A stretch of DNA of 64,000 nt, from assembly GCA_020849655.1 (NCBI GenBank), contig JADLFU010000011.1, positions 1 through 64,000 on the forward strand, written 5' to 3'. Below, piece after piece: positions 1-10,779 of this stretch. Within the stretch, counting starts at the first letter, position 1. Each line of letters starts with the position of its first letter. Below the pieces are notes generated by a model. That model had not been told where the DNA came from, made no database searches, and worked only from the letters and a program-made list of their open reading frames with translations. The translations under genes were made by a program, and so were the position numbers. This DNA is from Polyangiaceae bacterium (GTDB taxonomy: Bacteria > Myxococcota_A > Polyangia > Polyangiales > Polyangiaceae).

Positions 1-2
1 AC

Positions 3-1655
3 ACTGAGAAGGCAGCTATCCCCGCGGGGACGGGTGGGGCGGGAGCGGCGGGCACCACCGGCAAGGCGGGAGGAGGGGGTGTCAGCGGCGGCGCTGGCGT
101 GGGCACCGGAGGCGCAGGCGGCGCGAAGGCAGGTGCCGGCGGGGCGACCGGAGGCGCGGGCGGCGCGAAGGCAGGTGCCGGCGGAGCAACTGGCGGCACA
201 GGTGGCGCGAAGGCAGGTGCTGGAGGCACAGGCGGCGCGAAGGCAGGTGCTGGAGGCGCAGGCGGCGCTAAGGCAGGCGCCGGCGGGGCGACCGGAGGCG
301 CAGGCGGCGCGAAGGCGGGCGCCGGCGGGGGTGACAGCGGCGCGGGCGGCGCGAAGGCGGGCGCCGGCGGGGGTGACAGCGGCGCAGGCGGCGCGAAGGC
401 GGGCGCCGGCGGGGGTGACAGCGGCGCGGGCGGAGCGAAGGCAGGTGCCGGCGGGGGTGACAGCGGCGCAGGCGGCGCGAAGGCGGGAGCCGGCGGGGGT
501 GACAGCGGCGCGGGCGGCGCCGGGGGTGACAGCGGCGCGGGCGGCGCCGGGGGTGACAGCGGCGCGGGCGGTGGCACGGGCGGCGCGGGGGCCTCCGGGA
601 CGTTCCAGGGTCTATCGGCCTACTACGCGAAGACCTGCGCGCACAACGCCGGAAGTCTCTACTGCTGGGGCACGAACACCAACGGCGAGGTCGGTGACGG
701 CACCGTCAGTGACGCCGAGCCGAGCCCGCGTCAGACCCTTGGCACGGAGTGGGCGAAGGTCAGCGCGGGCGGGAAGCACACGTGCGGTATCGAGCTCGAC
801 AAGGCGCTCCTCTGCTGGGGAGGCAACGGGGAGGGAGAGCTCGGCCGCGGCGGTGTCGTCAGCCCGCTGCCGGCGCCCTCGCAGGTCGAGGGCGGGGGCA
901 AGTGGATCGACGTCTCGGCCGGGGATCTCTGGACGTGCGCCATCAAGGACGACTTCTCGCTCTGGTGCTGGGGCAAGTTCCCTACTGGCGACTGGGGAGA
1001 CGGGAACAGTCGGAAGACCGTGCCCTTCGCCATCGGCACCGACACTGACTGGGTGGAGGTCGGCCTGGGGCGAGGCGCGGCCTGCGCGCGCAAGGAGAAT
1101 GGAGACGTGTACTGCCTGGGCAACAACGTCTTTGGCAACCTCGGCGACGGAACGGGCGCGGCCAGCAACGTCCCCGTCAAGGTGCTCCTGCCTGGCGCGG
1201 CCACGCAACTCTCGGTGGGCTACGGTCACGCCTGCGCGCTCGTCGGCAACCTCCCGTACTGCTGGGGCAGCGACGCAGACGACCAGCTCGGCCTCGGGGT
1301 CTCGGGTAACCAGATGCAACCAGTCGCCGCGCACCCCGACGCCCAGTGGAGCTACGTCTCGGCGGGAGGCCGGACCACGTGCGGCATCCGCGTCGACGAC
1401 GACACGCTCTGGTGCTGGGGCTCGAGGTGGCATGGCCTTCTGGGCGACGGGCAGGAGCACGCGTTCGACCAGAAGTCGGAGGCTCCCGTACAGATCGGCG
1501 TCGCCGGTCAGCACTGGGTCGCCGTGCGTCCCGGCATGGACCACGCTTGCGCCATCGACTCGGTCTCCAAGCTCACGTGCTGGGGGCGGAACGACGACGG
1601 CCAGCTCGGGATCGGGGTGAAGACCGCGGTCGAGCCTCCCCAAGTCGTCCAGTGA
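3..1655 (+). CDS. RCC1-repeat protein with long Gly/Ala linker, 5' end outside window
   Basis: The reading frame is open to the window edge, so the true start and any signal peptide lie upstream; the first in-frame start inside the window is GTG at 99. About 165 residues of Gly/Ala/Lys/Asp-rich tandem repeat lead into some 350 residues with seven RCC1-type blades. Each blade carries a Cys-Trp-Gly core and a G-x-L/W-G-x-G turn, for example YCWGTNTNGEVGDGT and LTCWGRNDDGQLGIG, which predicts a seven-bladed beta-propeller. Each blade also has a second Cys before the CWG core, suggesting disulfide pairing in an exported protein. The architecture matches secreted or surface myxobacterial RCC1 proteins, which are not eukaryotic-type nucleotide exchange factors. 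The ligand is unknown. Confident on the fold, not on the role. Confidence 0.88.
   Translation, partial: TEKAAIPAGTGGAGAAGTTGKAGGGGVSGGAGVGTGGAGGAKAGAGGATGGAGGAKAGAGGATGGTGGAKAGAGGTGGAKAGAGGAGGAKAGAGGATGGAGGAKAGAGGGDSGAGGAKAGAGGGDSGAGGAKAGAGGGDSGAGGAKAGAGGGDSGAGGAKAGAGGGDSGAGGAGGDSGAGGAGGDSGAGGGTGGAGASGTFQGLSAYYAKTCAHNAGSLYCWGTNTNGEVGDGTVSDAEPSPRQTLGTEWAKVSAGGKHTCGIELDKALLCWGGNGEGELGRGGVVSPLPAPSQVEGGGKWIDVSAGDLWTCAIKDDFSLWCWGKFPTGDWGDGNSRKTVPFAIGTDTDWVEVGLGRGAACARKENGDVYCLGNNVFGNLGDGTGAASNVPVKVLLPGAATQLSVGYGHACALVGNLPYCWGSDADDQLGLGVSGNQMQPVAAHPDAQWSYVSAGGRTTCGIRVDDDTLWCWGSRWHGLLGDGQEHAFDQKSEAPVQIGVAGQHWVAVRPGMDHACAIDSVSKLTCWGRNDDGQLGIGVKTAVEPPQVVQ
108..590 (+). repeat. In-frame tandem repeat encoding Gly/Ala linker (14-residue, 42-bp unit)
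   Basis: The linker of the RCC1 protein is built of tandem copies. Around 330-535 the unit is 42 bp and encodes GAGGAKAGAGGGDS; the upstream copies carry ATG or TG in place of GDS, and the last two shorten to GAGGAGGDS. Every unit length seen is a multiple of three, so copy-number change keeps the frame. This is a candidate site of length variation between strains. Confidence 0.9.
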
Positions 1656-1679
1656 ACCCGTGCGCGGTGCCGCTCTAGC

Positions 1680-2384
1680 CTAGCTGCCCTGGGCGGCGAG
1701 CGCGGCGGCGAGCCCGCAACCGACGACGGCGAGCGCACCGCAGAACAGCACGCCCAACACTCCCATCACGATCTCGGCGATCGAGCCCCTGGGCGACGAC
1801 CGTGGCGTTGCGCAGGCCCAGCCGTGGCCCGGCTGGACCTGCACGAAAGATGGCAGGTCCGCGATGAAGACGTGGCGCGATGGCTCGCCTGGATCGAGGA
1901 GGCGGAGATCTTCGTCCCACTCACCGCCGTCGCGGATCACTCGCGCGAACGGCCGCCCGGGCTCGAAGCCGACGTGGAGCACGTTTCGCAGTGTGGGCCC
2001 TTCATAGATTGCCAGGCTCCGATGCCAACCGGGCAGGACCCGAGCGCGGGCCTCCTCTACCTCAGAGTAGCGCTTCGTGCTGCGGTCGATGAGCCTCGCG
2101 GGCACCACCACACCGTGCGCGAGCAGGCGGAGCAAGCGCAGGCGACGCGAGAGCAAGAGCACGATCGCGGCGAGCGTGAGCGCGGCGAGCGACGCCATCG
2201 CCACGGCGGACTCGGCCACCTGCGCGAGCCCCATCAATGGCGCCGCCAGCGCAGGCCACCAGAGACCGCCGTCGAAGACCAGCGCCGTCCACAGCCGGCG
2301 CGGGAGCCGGCGGCCGGGCGGCCCGATCGGCTCAGTATCCGCGGGGAGCGGCGGCGGCAGAGGGGTTCGGTACGGCGTACTCAT
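1680..2384 (-). CDS. Small membrane protein of unknown function
   Basis: A 234-residue protein starting at ATG 2384. A Pro-rich cytosolic N-terminus is followed by two hydrophobic segments (about residues 40-55 and 58-78), a soluble beta-rich stretch (about 92-200) and a last membrane segment (about 203-228). The soluble part, with GVVVPARLIDRS near its start and two acidic loops, loosely resembles DUF3592-type membrane-associated domains, but I would not assign it. The gene ends 24 bp from the convergent RCC1 gene. Function unknown. Confidence 0.7.
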   Translation of the reverse strand: MSTPYRTPLPPPLPADTEPIGPPGRRLPRRLWTALVFDGGLWWPALAAPLMGLAQVAESAVAMASLAALTLAAIVLLLSRRLRLLRLLAHGVVVPARLIDRSTKRYSEVEEARARVLPGWHRSLAIYEGPTLRNVLHVGFEPGRPFARVIRDGGEWDEDLRLLDPGEPSRHVFIADLPSFVQVQPGHGWACATPRSSPRGSIAEIVMGVLGVLFCGALAVVGCGLAAALAAQGS

Positions 2385-2565
2385 GGACCGGGGTGGTCGA
2401 CAGCGTAAGGGCTCGCGCATGAGCGAGTCGAGCGAGTGGGGGTGTCGAGGGGGTCGAGGCGGTCGAGGCACCAGGTAGGCAGGGCGAGGCGACGCGCAGG
2501 GGCAGCGGCAGCGCCCCGCGTCGACGCTCACGCGAGCGCCGCTGGCGCGCCGCGGCGGCGCCCCC

Positions 2566-2605
2566 GAAAGCGAAGAGCCCGGGGTGCTCGCGCACCGCCG
2601 GGCTC
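2566..2605 (-). terminator. Rho-independent terminator after groEL
   Basis: Positions 2575-2582 (GAGCCCGG) pair perfectly with 2598-2605 (CCGGGCTC). An inner GGTGC/GCACC stem closes on a TCGC loop, giving about 13 bp with one bulged base. Read on the minus strand, the hairpin follows the groEL stop and is followed by a T-rich TTCGCTTTC run. Confidence 0.7.
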
Positions 2606-2632
2606 CGTCGCGTCGGCCGGGGGCCTGAACGG

Positions 2633-5363
<2,731 letters not shown>

Positions 5364-5443
5364 CACGCGCGGCGGGCGAGGTCGGGTCGGCCTTGGTGGT
5401 TGGTCCTACCTAACCGCGCGCTCGCCGGGCTCGATCAGCATGC

Positions 5444-7315
5444 TCAGTCGATGGGCGGCGGCACGTAGATCTTCTTCACGTCGGCGCCGCCCGCGAACGC
5501 GTACGATCCCGCGTTGCCGTAGCCGTACGCGACGATGCCGAACGCGCGGTCGCCGGTCAGGCGGTGCACGCCTGCCTTCACCTTGCAGCGGCGTGACTCG
5601 TACGTCTTGCCGCCGAGCGTGCCGGCCTGATTGACCTCACAGATCGAGGTCTCGGTGCCGTCCATCACGACCTTGCTGCCCGCCTCCGCGGAGATGACGA
5701 CCCAGCTCTCCGTCCAGCCGCTCGGGGTCAGGATCACGTACTCGCTCCGCGCCTGCTCGGCGGGGGGGAACACCGTGAGCGACGGATCGCCCTTGTAGGC
5801 GCCGCCGAGGTACTGGTTGCTGACGAGGATCTGCCCGACGTAGAGCGGCTCGTCGGACTCCATCACGAAGTCGGTCTGCGTCCAGGTCGTCAGCACCTGC
5901 CCGGGGTTGATCGTGAAGAAGTCGTACGGCGCGGGGAGGTTCGTCTTGACGACCGCCTTCGCCGCGGCGCCGACGAACCGGATGATGTCGGGCTCGATGT
6001 AGCCGCCCGTCGAGCGGACCGGGCTGCGCGTGACGACGTAGCGCTTCCCGAGCGACTCCATCGGCATCATCTGGTCCTCGAGGTGGTCGAGGCAGCAGGT
6101 GTCGCCGTCCTTCCAGTCGGGGGCCTTCGGCGCGTCCTTCGGCACGCCGGCGCCCGTGCTCTCGACGCCGCTCCAGACCGCGACGGGCTGGTCCGCCTCG
6201 ACCGCGGTCCCGGAGAGATCGGTGGTCGCGGGGTTCGTCGCCTCCTGGAGGGTCGCGTCGTCGGTCTCCAGGTTGAGCACGTCGAACGGCCCGAGCGTCG
6301 CCTCGATGAGGCCGCCCGGGTTGGTCTTCGCGATGGGCGGGTTGCCCTTGATGCGCCACGCGGGCTTCACGCGCACCTTGGTGTTCGGGCGCGTGCCGAC
6401 GACGGTCACGTACGCGCGGTCGAGGATCTTCGGGAGGCCGGGGAGCTCGATGAGCGCGGGGTGGCCGGCGGGCCAGCCGACGGCGCGGTAGACGAGCCCG
6501 AGCGACGTCGTCGGCAGCAGCAGCGACGCGTCGTTCGAGAAGGCGTTCTCGAACACGTTGAACTGGTACGCGACGATGGGCGCGGTCGACGTGATGCGGA
6601 ACGCGCGCGACGAGAGGCACGTGCCGGGCGACGCGTAGTCGTTGGGCTTCACGCCGCAGTCGAGCTCGCGCGTCGGGAGCTTCAGCTGGACGAGATCGTT
6701 CGCGGCGATGGTCCCGGTCGCGACGGTCTTCGTCATGATGGGCTGGCCGACGGGCGCCTCGTTGATCTCGATGGTGTAGTTCGCCTTCTCGTCGCCGGCG
6801 TTCGACAGCACGACGCCCCACGGCATGCTCGCGGGATCGTTGCCGCCTCCGTCCTGCTGATCGAGATCGACCGCCCAGAACTCGCACCCCACGTTCGACG
6901 GCTGGTCGCCGATCGCCTCGCACGCGCTCTTGCACTTCCCCTCGCTGCACACCGAGCCGGCGCTGCAGGTCTCCTGGAGCTCGCCCGGCGTCGCGTCGGC
7001 GCCGCACGCGTGCACCTCGTTGCCGACGCAGGTGGTCGTGCCCGGCGAGCAGACCGCGCAGCCGACGCCCTCGACGCACGCCGCCTCGCAGTTGATGGGC
7101 TCGCCGGGCGTGCCGTCCTCGTTGCAGGGCTTGTACGAGGTGCCGAAGCACGTCCCGCACGTCTTGCCGCTCGTGCCGCCCGCGCCGTTGCCGGACCCCG
7201 CCGCGCCCGGGCCTCCGTCGCTGTCGATGTCCGCGCCGCCGGCGCCACCGCACGCCAGCGCCACCGTGAGCGCCGCCGCTGCGCCTGCCAACAGAAGCCA
7301 ACCTCGAGTCTTCAT
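5444..7315 (-). CDS. IgGFc-binding-like lipoprotein with Cys-rich N-terminus
   Basis: A 623-residue exported protein. The start at ATG 7315 gives a signal peptide (MKTRGWLLLAGAAAALTVALAC) with a lipobox-like Cys at 22. A Gly/Ala/Asp linker follows, then a Cys-rich region (about residues 45-130) with repeated C-x(3-8)-C spacing, then about 480 residues resembling the IgGFc-binding N-terminal domain family of Myxococcota secreted proteins (FWAVDLDQQ, WGVVLSNAGDEKANYTIEIN, and a late ADQPVAVWSG). The protein is probably on the outer-membrane surface and may have an adhesive role; the family name does not imply antibody binding here. The longer start at 7360 would add 15 non-hydrophobic residues and spoil the signal peptide. 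Confidence 0.83.
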   Translation of the reverse strand: MKTRGWLLLAGAAAALTVALACGGAGGADIDSDGGPGAAGSGNGAGGTSGKTCGTCFGTSYKPCNEDGTPGEPINCEAACVEGVGCAVCSPGTTTCVGNEVHACGADATPGELQETCSAGSVCSEGKCKSACEAIGDQPSNVGCEFWAVDLDQQDGGGNDPASMPWGVVLSNAGDEKANYTIEINEAPVGQPIMTKTVATGTIAANDLVQLKLPTRELDCGVKPNDYASPGTCLSSRAFRITSTAPIVAYQFNVFENAFSNDASLLLPTTSLGLVYRAVGWPAGHPALIELPGLPKILDRAYVTVVGTRPNTKVRVKPAWRIKGNPPIAKTNPGGLIEATLGPFDVLNLETDDATLQEATNPATTDLSGTAVEADQPVAVWSGVESTGAGVPKDAPKAPDWKDGDTCCLDHLEDQMMPMESLGKRYVVTRSPVRSTGGYIEPDIIRFVGAAAKAVVKTNLPAPYDFFTINPGQVLTTWTQTDFVMESDEPLYVGQILVSNQYLGGAYKGDPSLTVFPPAEQARSEYVILTPSGWTESWVVISAEAGSKVVMDGTETSICEVNQAGTLGGKTYESRRCKVKAGVHRLTGDRAFGIVAYGYGNAGSYAFAGGADVKKIYVPPPID

Positions 7316-7434
7316 GGCGCGCACTCTAGCGCCGCCGACGGGCGCGGGTAGCGCTGCCATCCTCGCGCCAAACCTGCCGCACCGCTGGAACCACGTGCGA
7401 TTGCGCCCGTGTCATCCGCGGCGTTCCGCGCTAC

Positions 7435-7439
7435 AGGAG
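7435..7439 (+). promoter_or_regulatory. Shine-Dalgarno site of the DUF962 gene
   Basis: AGGAG lies seven bases before ATG 7447 and supports that start for the first gene of the cassette. Confidence 0.6.
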
Positions 7440-7446
7440 CGCGACG

Positions 7447-8067
7447 ATGAGCGAGAGATTCGAGAGCTTCGAGGAGTTCTGGCCGTTCTACGTCAAGGAG
7501 CACGCCGACAGGACCAACCGCCGGCTGCACTTCGTCGGGACGTCGCTCGCGCTCGCGTGCCTCGCGGGGGCGGCGCTGACGCGGCGAACCTGGCTGCTGC
7601 TCGCCGCGCCGGTCGCGGGCTATGGCTTCGCGTGGGCGGGGCACTACCTCGTGCAGAAGAACCGCCCCGCGACGTTCACGCACCCGCTGTGGTCGCTGCG
7701 CGGCGACCTCGTGATGTGGTCGAAGATGCTCGACGGCACGATGGACGCCGAGGTCGAGCGCGTGCTGCGCGAGGAGGCCGTCGTCGCGCGCGCCGAGGCC
7801 GACGCGGCGGGCGGCGTCGTCGATCCCGTCGTGAACTTATCCGCGGCATGGAGGAGACGATCTCCGCCGTCCGGGCGCTCGTCGTCAGCGAGCTCGATCT
7901 GTCGCACCTCCGCCCGGAGGACCTCGACCCGGACGCCTCGCTCTTCGGAGAAGGGGGCCTCGGCCTCGACTCGCTCGACGCGCTCCAGCTGGCCGTGGGG
8001 ATCGAGGAGCGCTTCGGCGTGGCGGTGCCGGAGGGCCCCGCGGCGCGGCCGATCTTCGCGAGCGTGA
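7447..8067 (+). CDS. DUF962 / Mpo1-like membrane protein with doubtful C-terminal tail
   Basis: The first about 115 residues match the DUF962 (Mpo1/YGL010w-like) family: FEEFWPFYVKEHADRTNRRLHFVGTS, two hydrophobic segments, and GHYLVQKNRPATFTHPLWSL. Yeast Mpo1 is an Fe(II)-dependent dioxygenase in fatty-acid alpha-oxidation, and the conserved His residues are present here. The open frame continues to 8067, running 220 bp into the acyl carrier protein gene. That tail (from about residue 134) is a low-complexity Arg/Ser string typical of an out-of-frame reading. Either the true stop was lost or a frameshift occurred near 7830; alternatively the overlap is real. It is the likely first gene of the cassette with ACP and the ketosynthases. 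Confidence 0.75.
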   Translation: MSERFESFEEFWPFYVKEHADRTNRRLHFVGTSLALACLAGAALTRRTWLLLAAPVAGYGFAWAGHYLVQKNRPATFTHPLWSLRGDLVMWSKMLDGTMDAEVERVLREEAVVARAEADAAGGVVDPVVNLSAAWRRRSPPSGRSSSASSICRTSARRTSTRTPRSSEKGASASTRSTRSSWPWGSRSASAWRCRRAPRRGRSSRA

Positions 8068-8102
8068 GGTCGCTCGCCGCGTACATCGTCGAGCAGCGTT
8101 GA
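7848..8102 (+). CDS. Acyl carrier protein
   Basis: An 84-residue protein of normal ACP length. The phosphopantetheine site is GLGLDSLDALQ with Ser42, and the surrounding helix pattern (EDLDPDASLFGEGG before it, FASVRSLAAYIVEQ at the end) is typical. It carries acyl intermediates for the ketosynthases that follow. Its TGA overlaps the TTG start of the next gene, indicating translational coupling. It is unlikely to be the housekeeping AcpP, because no fab genes surround it. The adjacent dual ketosynthases suggest a dedicated role in a polyene or special lipid. Confidence 0.92.
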   Translation: MEETISAVRALVVSELDLSHLRPEDLDPDASLFGEGGLGLDSLDALQLAVGIEERFGVAVPEGPAARPIFASVRSLAAYIVEQR

Positions 8103-10114
8103 GCGCGCCCGCGGCGGTCCTCGGCGTGGGGCTCGCGACCGCGCTCGGGCGCGGCGCCGACCGCACGCTGTGGCGGCTCCACGCGGGCGTCCGCGCCTTC
8201 GCGCCCTCGCGGCTGATGGCGCCGTACTTTCCCGAGTCGCCGGTTTGCCTTGCGACCTGGCTGCGCGCTCCTGCGCCGTCGCGCTCGGCGGCGCTCGCCG
8301 AGCACGCCGCGCGCGAGGCGCTCGGGGACGCGGGCGTGGATCCACGCGCCGACGCCGTCGATCTGGTCGTCGGCGCGTCGCTCGGCGGGATGTACGAGTC
8401 GGAGCTCGAGCTCGCCGCGTGGTTCGTCGGCGAGGCGGACGCGCCCGACGACGCGAGGCTCGCGTGCCACGGCGTCCACGCGGTCACCGAGCACCTCGTC
8501 TCTGTGCTCGGGCCGTTCGCGCGGGCGACGACGATCTCGTCGGCGTGCTCGAGCGGCGCCGTCGCGCTCGGCCTCGCGATGGGCCGCGTCGCGCGGGGCG
8601 ACGCGCGGTACGTGCTCGCCGGAGGGGTCGACGCGCTCGCGAGGATCACGACGCTCGGGTTCCACGCCCTCGGCGCCGTCGATCCGCTCGGCGCGAGGCC
8701 CTTCGACGCCGCGCGGGCCGGCCTCGGGCTGGGGGAGGGCGCAGGCTTCGTGCTGCTCGGCGCGCGCGGTGCCCGCCGCCGCGTGTTTCTGGCGGGGTTC
8801 GCCGCGAGGAGCGAGTCGTTCCACGCGACGCAGCCCGAGCCGTCGGGCAGGCTCATCGACGAGCTCGACGCCGCGGCGCTCGCGGGCGCCGGGCTCCGCG
8901 CGGGAGACGTCGGCTACGTCTCGGCGCACGGCACCGGCACGCTGCAGAACGACGCGATCGAGGCCGCCGCCATCCGCCGGGTGTTCGGACCGCTCGTGAA
9001 GGTGTCGTCGCAGAAGGGCGCGCTCGGGCACACGCTCGCGGCCTGCGGCGCGGTCGAGGCCGTCGTCGCGGCGGACGTCGTCGCGACCGGCCGGCTCCCG
9101 CCGGCGCTCGCCACGTCGCCGATGGACGGCGTCACGCTCGTCGGGGCAGGGGAGACCGCCGACGTGCGCGCGGCGGTGAGCCACTCCTTCGGGTTCGGGG
9201 GGACAGGCGCGGTGCTGGTCCTGTCGCGCGAGCCCGGCGTGTCGGTCCCAGAGGGGCGCGCGGAGCTGAGCGTCACCGCGGCCGTCGCGGCGCTCCCGGA
9301 GGGCCTCCTCGCCGGAGAGTCGCTCGCCCACGCGTTCCATCACGGAGAGATCCGCCCCGCGCTCCTGCGCGGCAGGCCGAGCCCGCTCCGGCGGGTGGAC
9401 CCTGCGAGCGCGCTCGCGGTGGCGCTGGCGTCAGAGCTCGTCGCGATCCGTCGGCCGCCGGCCGCGCGCACCGCTGTCGTCGTCGCGTCTGCCTATGGCG
9501 TCCCGGACGCGGCGTGCGCGTTCGTCGCGCGCGCACGGGAGCGCGGGCCATCGCGCGTGTCGCCGATGGATTTCCCGCACCTCGTGCCGTCCGCGCCGGC
9601 GTCGAACGTCTCCATCGCGCTCGGCCTCGGAGGGCCCGCGCTGACGGTGATAGACCCGTTCGCGGGCGTCTGCTCGGCGCTCTCGCTCGCGTCCGAGCTG
9701 GTCGCGCTCGACCTGGCCGACGCGGTGGTGGTGCTGGTGGTCGAGCCCGAGAGCCGCGTGTGCGAGGAGCTGCTGACCCCGCGTGTCTCGGGGTTCGATC
9801 GGCGAGGGTGGGGCGGCGCGGCGCTGCTCGTCGAGCGCGAGGGGGCCGCGGGGCTGCGCGTCGCCACGGTGGGCCGCTCGCAGCTCACCGCGCTGTCGCC
9901 GCGGTCGCCGCGCCACGCGGGGTGGGCGCAGGGCGGCGGGCTCCCAGGATGGACGAGCCCCGCGTCGCTGTCGGCGTGCGTCGGCGCGCACGAGGCGAGC
10001 GGCGGCGTCGCGCTCGCGCTGCTCACGCAGGCGCTGCTCGACGGCGCCCTCGACGAGGCGTGCGTGGAGGCGCGCGTGGCGGGTGTCCACGGTCGGGTGG
10101 TGCTGTCACGATGA
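8099..10114 (+). CDS. Beta-ketoacyl synthase fused to a degenerate second KS-like domain
   Basis: A 671-residue protein with a TTG start at 8099 inside the ACP stop. Residues 1-380 form a complete FabF-type ketosynthase: nucleophile Cys150 in ISSACSSG, His277 in SAHGTGTLQND, Lys306 and His311 in QKGALGHT, and a C-terminal SHSFGFGGTGA. It would catalyse decarboxylative condensation on the neighbouring ACP. Residues 420-671 resemble the N-terminal half of a second ketosynthase (VVVASAYG, then NVSIALGLGGPALTVIDPF) in which the catalytic Cys appears replaced, as in chain-length factors or KS-like N-terminal (PF13723-type) proteins of aryl polyene clusters. The usual FabF is about 410 residues, so the extra half is unusual. 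Its 3' end overlaps the next gene as ATGA. Confidence 0.88.
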   Translation: MSAPAAVLGVGLATALGRGADRTLWRLHAGVRAFAPSRLMAPYFPESPVCLATWLRAPAPSRSAALAEHAAREALGDAGVDPRADAVDLVVGASLGGMYESELELAAWFVGEADAPDDARLACHGVHAVTEHLVSVLGPFARATTISSACSSGAVALGLAMGRVARGDARYVLAGGVDALARITTLGFHALGAVDPLGARPFDAARAGLGLGEGAGFVLLGARGARRRVFLAGFAARSESFHATQPEPSGRLIDELDAAALAGAGLRAGDVGYVSAHGTGTLQNDAIEAAAIRRVFGPLVKVSSQKGALGHTLAACGAVEAVVAADVVATGRLPPALATSPMDGVTLVGAGETADVRAAVSHSFGFGGTGAVLVLSREPGVSVPEGRAELSVTAAVAALPEGLLAGESLAHAFHHGEIRPALLRGRPSPLRRVDPASALAVALASELVAIRRPPAARTAVVVASAYGVPDAACAFVARARERGPSRVSPMDFPHLVPSAPASNVSIALGLGGPALTVIDPFAGVCSALSLASELVALDLADAVVVLVVEPESRVCEELLTPRVSGFDRRGWGGAALLVEREGAAGLRVATVGRSQLTALSPRSPRHAGWAQGGGLPGWTSPASLSACVGAHEASGGVALALLTQALLDGALDEACVEARVAGVHGRVVLSR

Positions 10115-10779
10115 CGGCGCGCGCTCTCTGCGGCGTCGCGCTCGCGTCCGCCGCGTGCGCGCCTGCTGTCACGGCGACTCCCACCTACCCCACGAGGCGC
10201 GCGCGCGCCGACGCCGTCCTCGCGCTCGGCGATGCTTCCGCTCGCCTCGAGGCGGGGCGCGCGCGCACGCTGCACGTCTCGGCGAGGGTGCGGGCCGCGG
10301 GTCAGGTGCACGAGGGGCGAGGGATCGTCGCGGTGCGTCCGCCGACCGATGTGAGGATGGTGTTGATCGGGCCGTCCGGGTTGACGGCCCTCGATCTGTG
10401 GGTCTCGGGCGCCCGCGACAGGCTCGCTGTCCCCGCGCTCGCGCGGATCGAGCGCGACGCGCCGCCGCGCCCGGGGAGGCCTCAAAACTTTCTGAGGTGG
10501 TGGCTGCTCGCGCCGCTCTCGGGCAGGGTGCTCTGGGTCGACGACGCGGGGCGCGTGACGCTCCGCGCGCGGGACGGCGCGACGGTGGAGGTCACGCTCC
10601 GCGGCGGGCGGGTGCGCGCCACGCGGCGTACGCGGACCGACGTCGAGCGCGTCGAAGCGGACCTCGCCGGCTGCGGAGAGGCGACCTGGCGCAGCGAGGT
10701 GGCTGGCGTCGAGGTGCGGATCGTGTGCGAGTCGGTCTCGGGTCCGGCGCCCGATCGCGCCTTCGAGGCGCCGCCGTGA
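10111..10779 (+). CDS. LolB/DUF3261-like lipoprotein between two ketosynthases
   Basis: A 222-residue exported protein. ATG 10111 overlaps the previous stop. A short signal (MTARALCGVALASAAC) gives a lipobox-like Cys16. The mature part has beta-strand-rich segments, HVSARVRAAGQVHEGRG, DVRMVLIGPSGLTALDLWVSG and LSGRVLWVDDAGRVTL, the general pattern of LolA/LolB and outer-membrane lipoproteins. Aryl polyene clusters carry comparable LolA/DUF3261 proteins beside their ketosynthases, where they are thought to help move the lipid product to the outer membrane. The same role is inferred here from position; the family match is by eye only. Confidence 0.72.
   Translation: MTARALCGVALASAACAPAVTATPTYPTRRARADAVLALGDASARLEAGRARTLHVSARVRAAGQVHEGRGIVAVRPPTDVRMVLIGPSGLTALDLWVSGARDRLAVPALARIERDAPPRPGRPQNFLRWWLLAPLSGRVLWVDDAGRVTLRARDGATVEVTLRGGRVRATRRTRTDVERVEADLAGCGEATWRSEVAGVEVRIVCESVSGPAPDRAFEAPP

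Noticed and set aside
112-580. Possible CRISPR-like repeat array
   Set aside because: Repeats are contiguous and in coding frame without spacers.
8170-10110. Long upstream extension of the lipoprotein frame through KS1
   Set aside because: It is an out-of-frame Arg-rich reading of the ketosynthase; the lipobox after ATG 10111 marks the real start.
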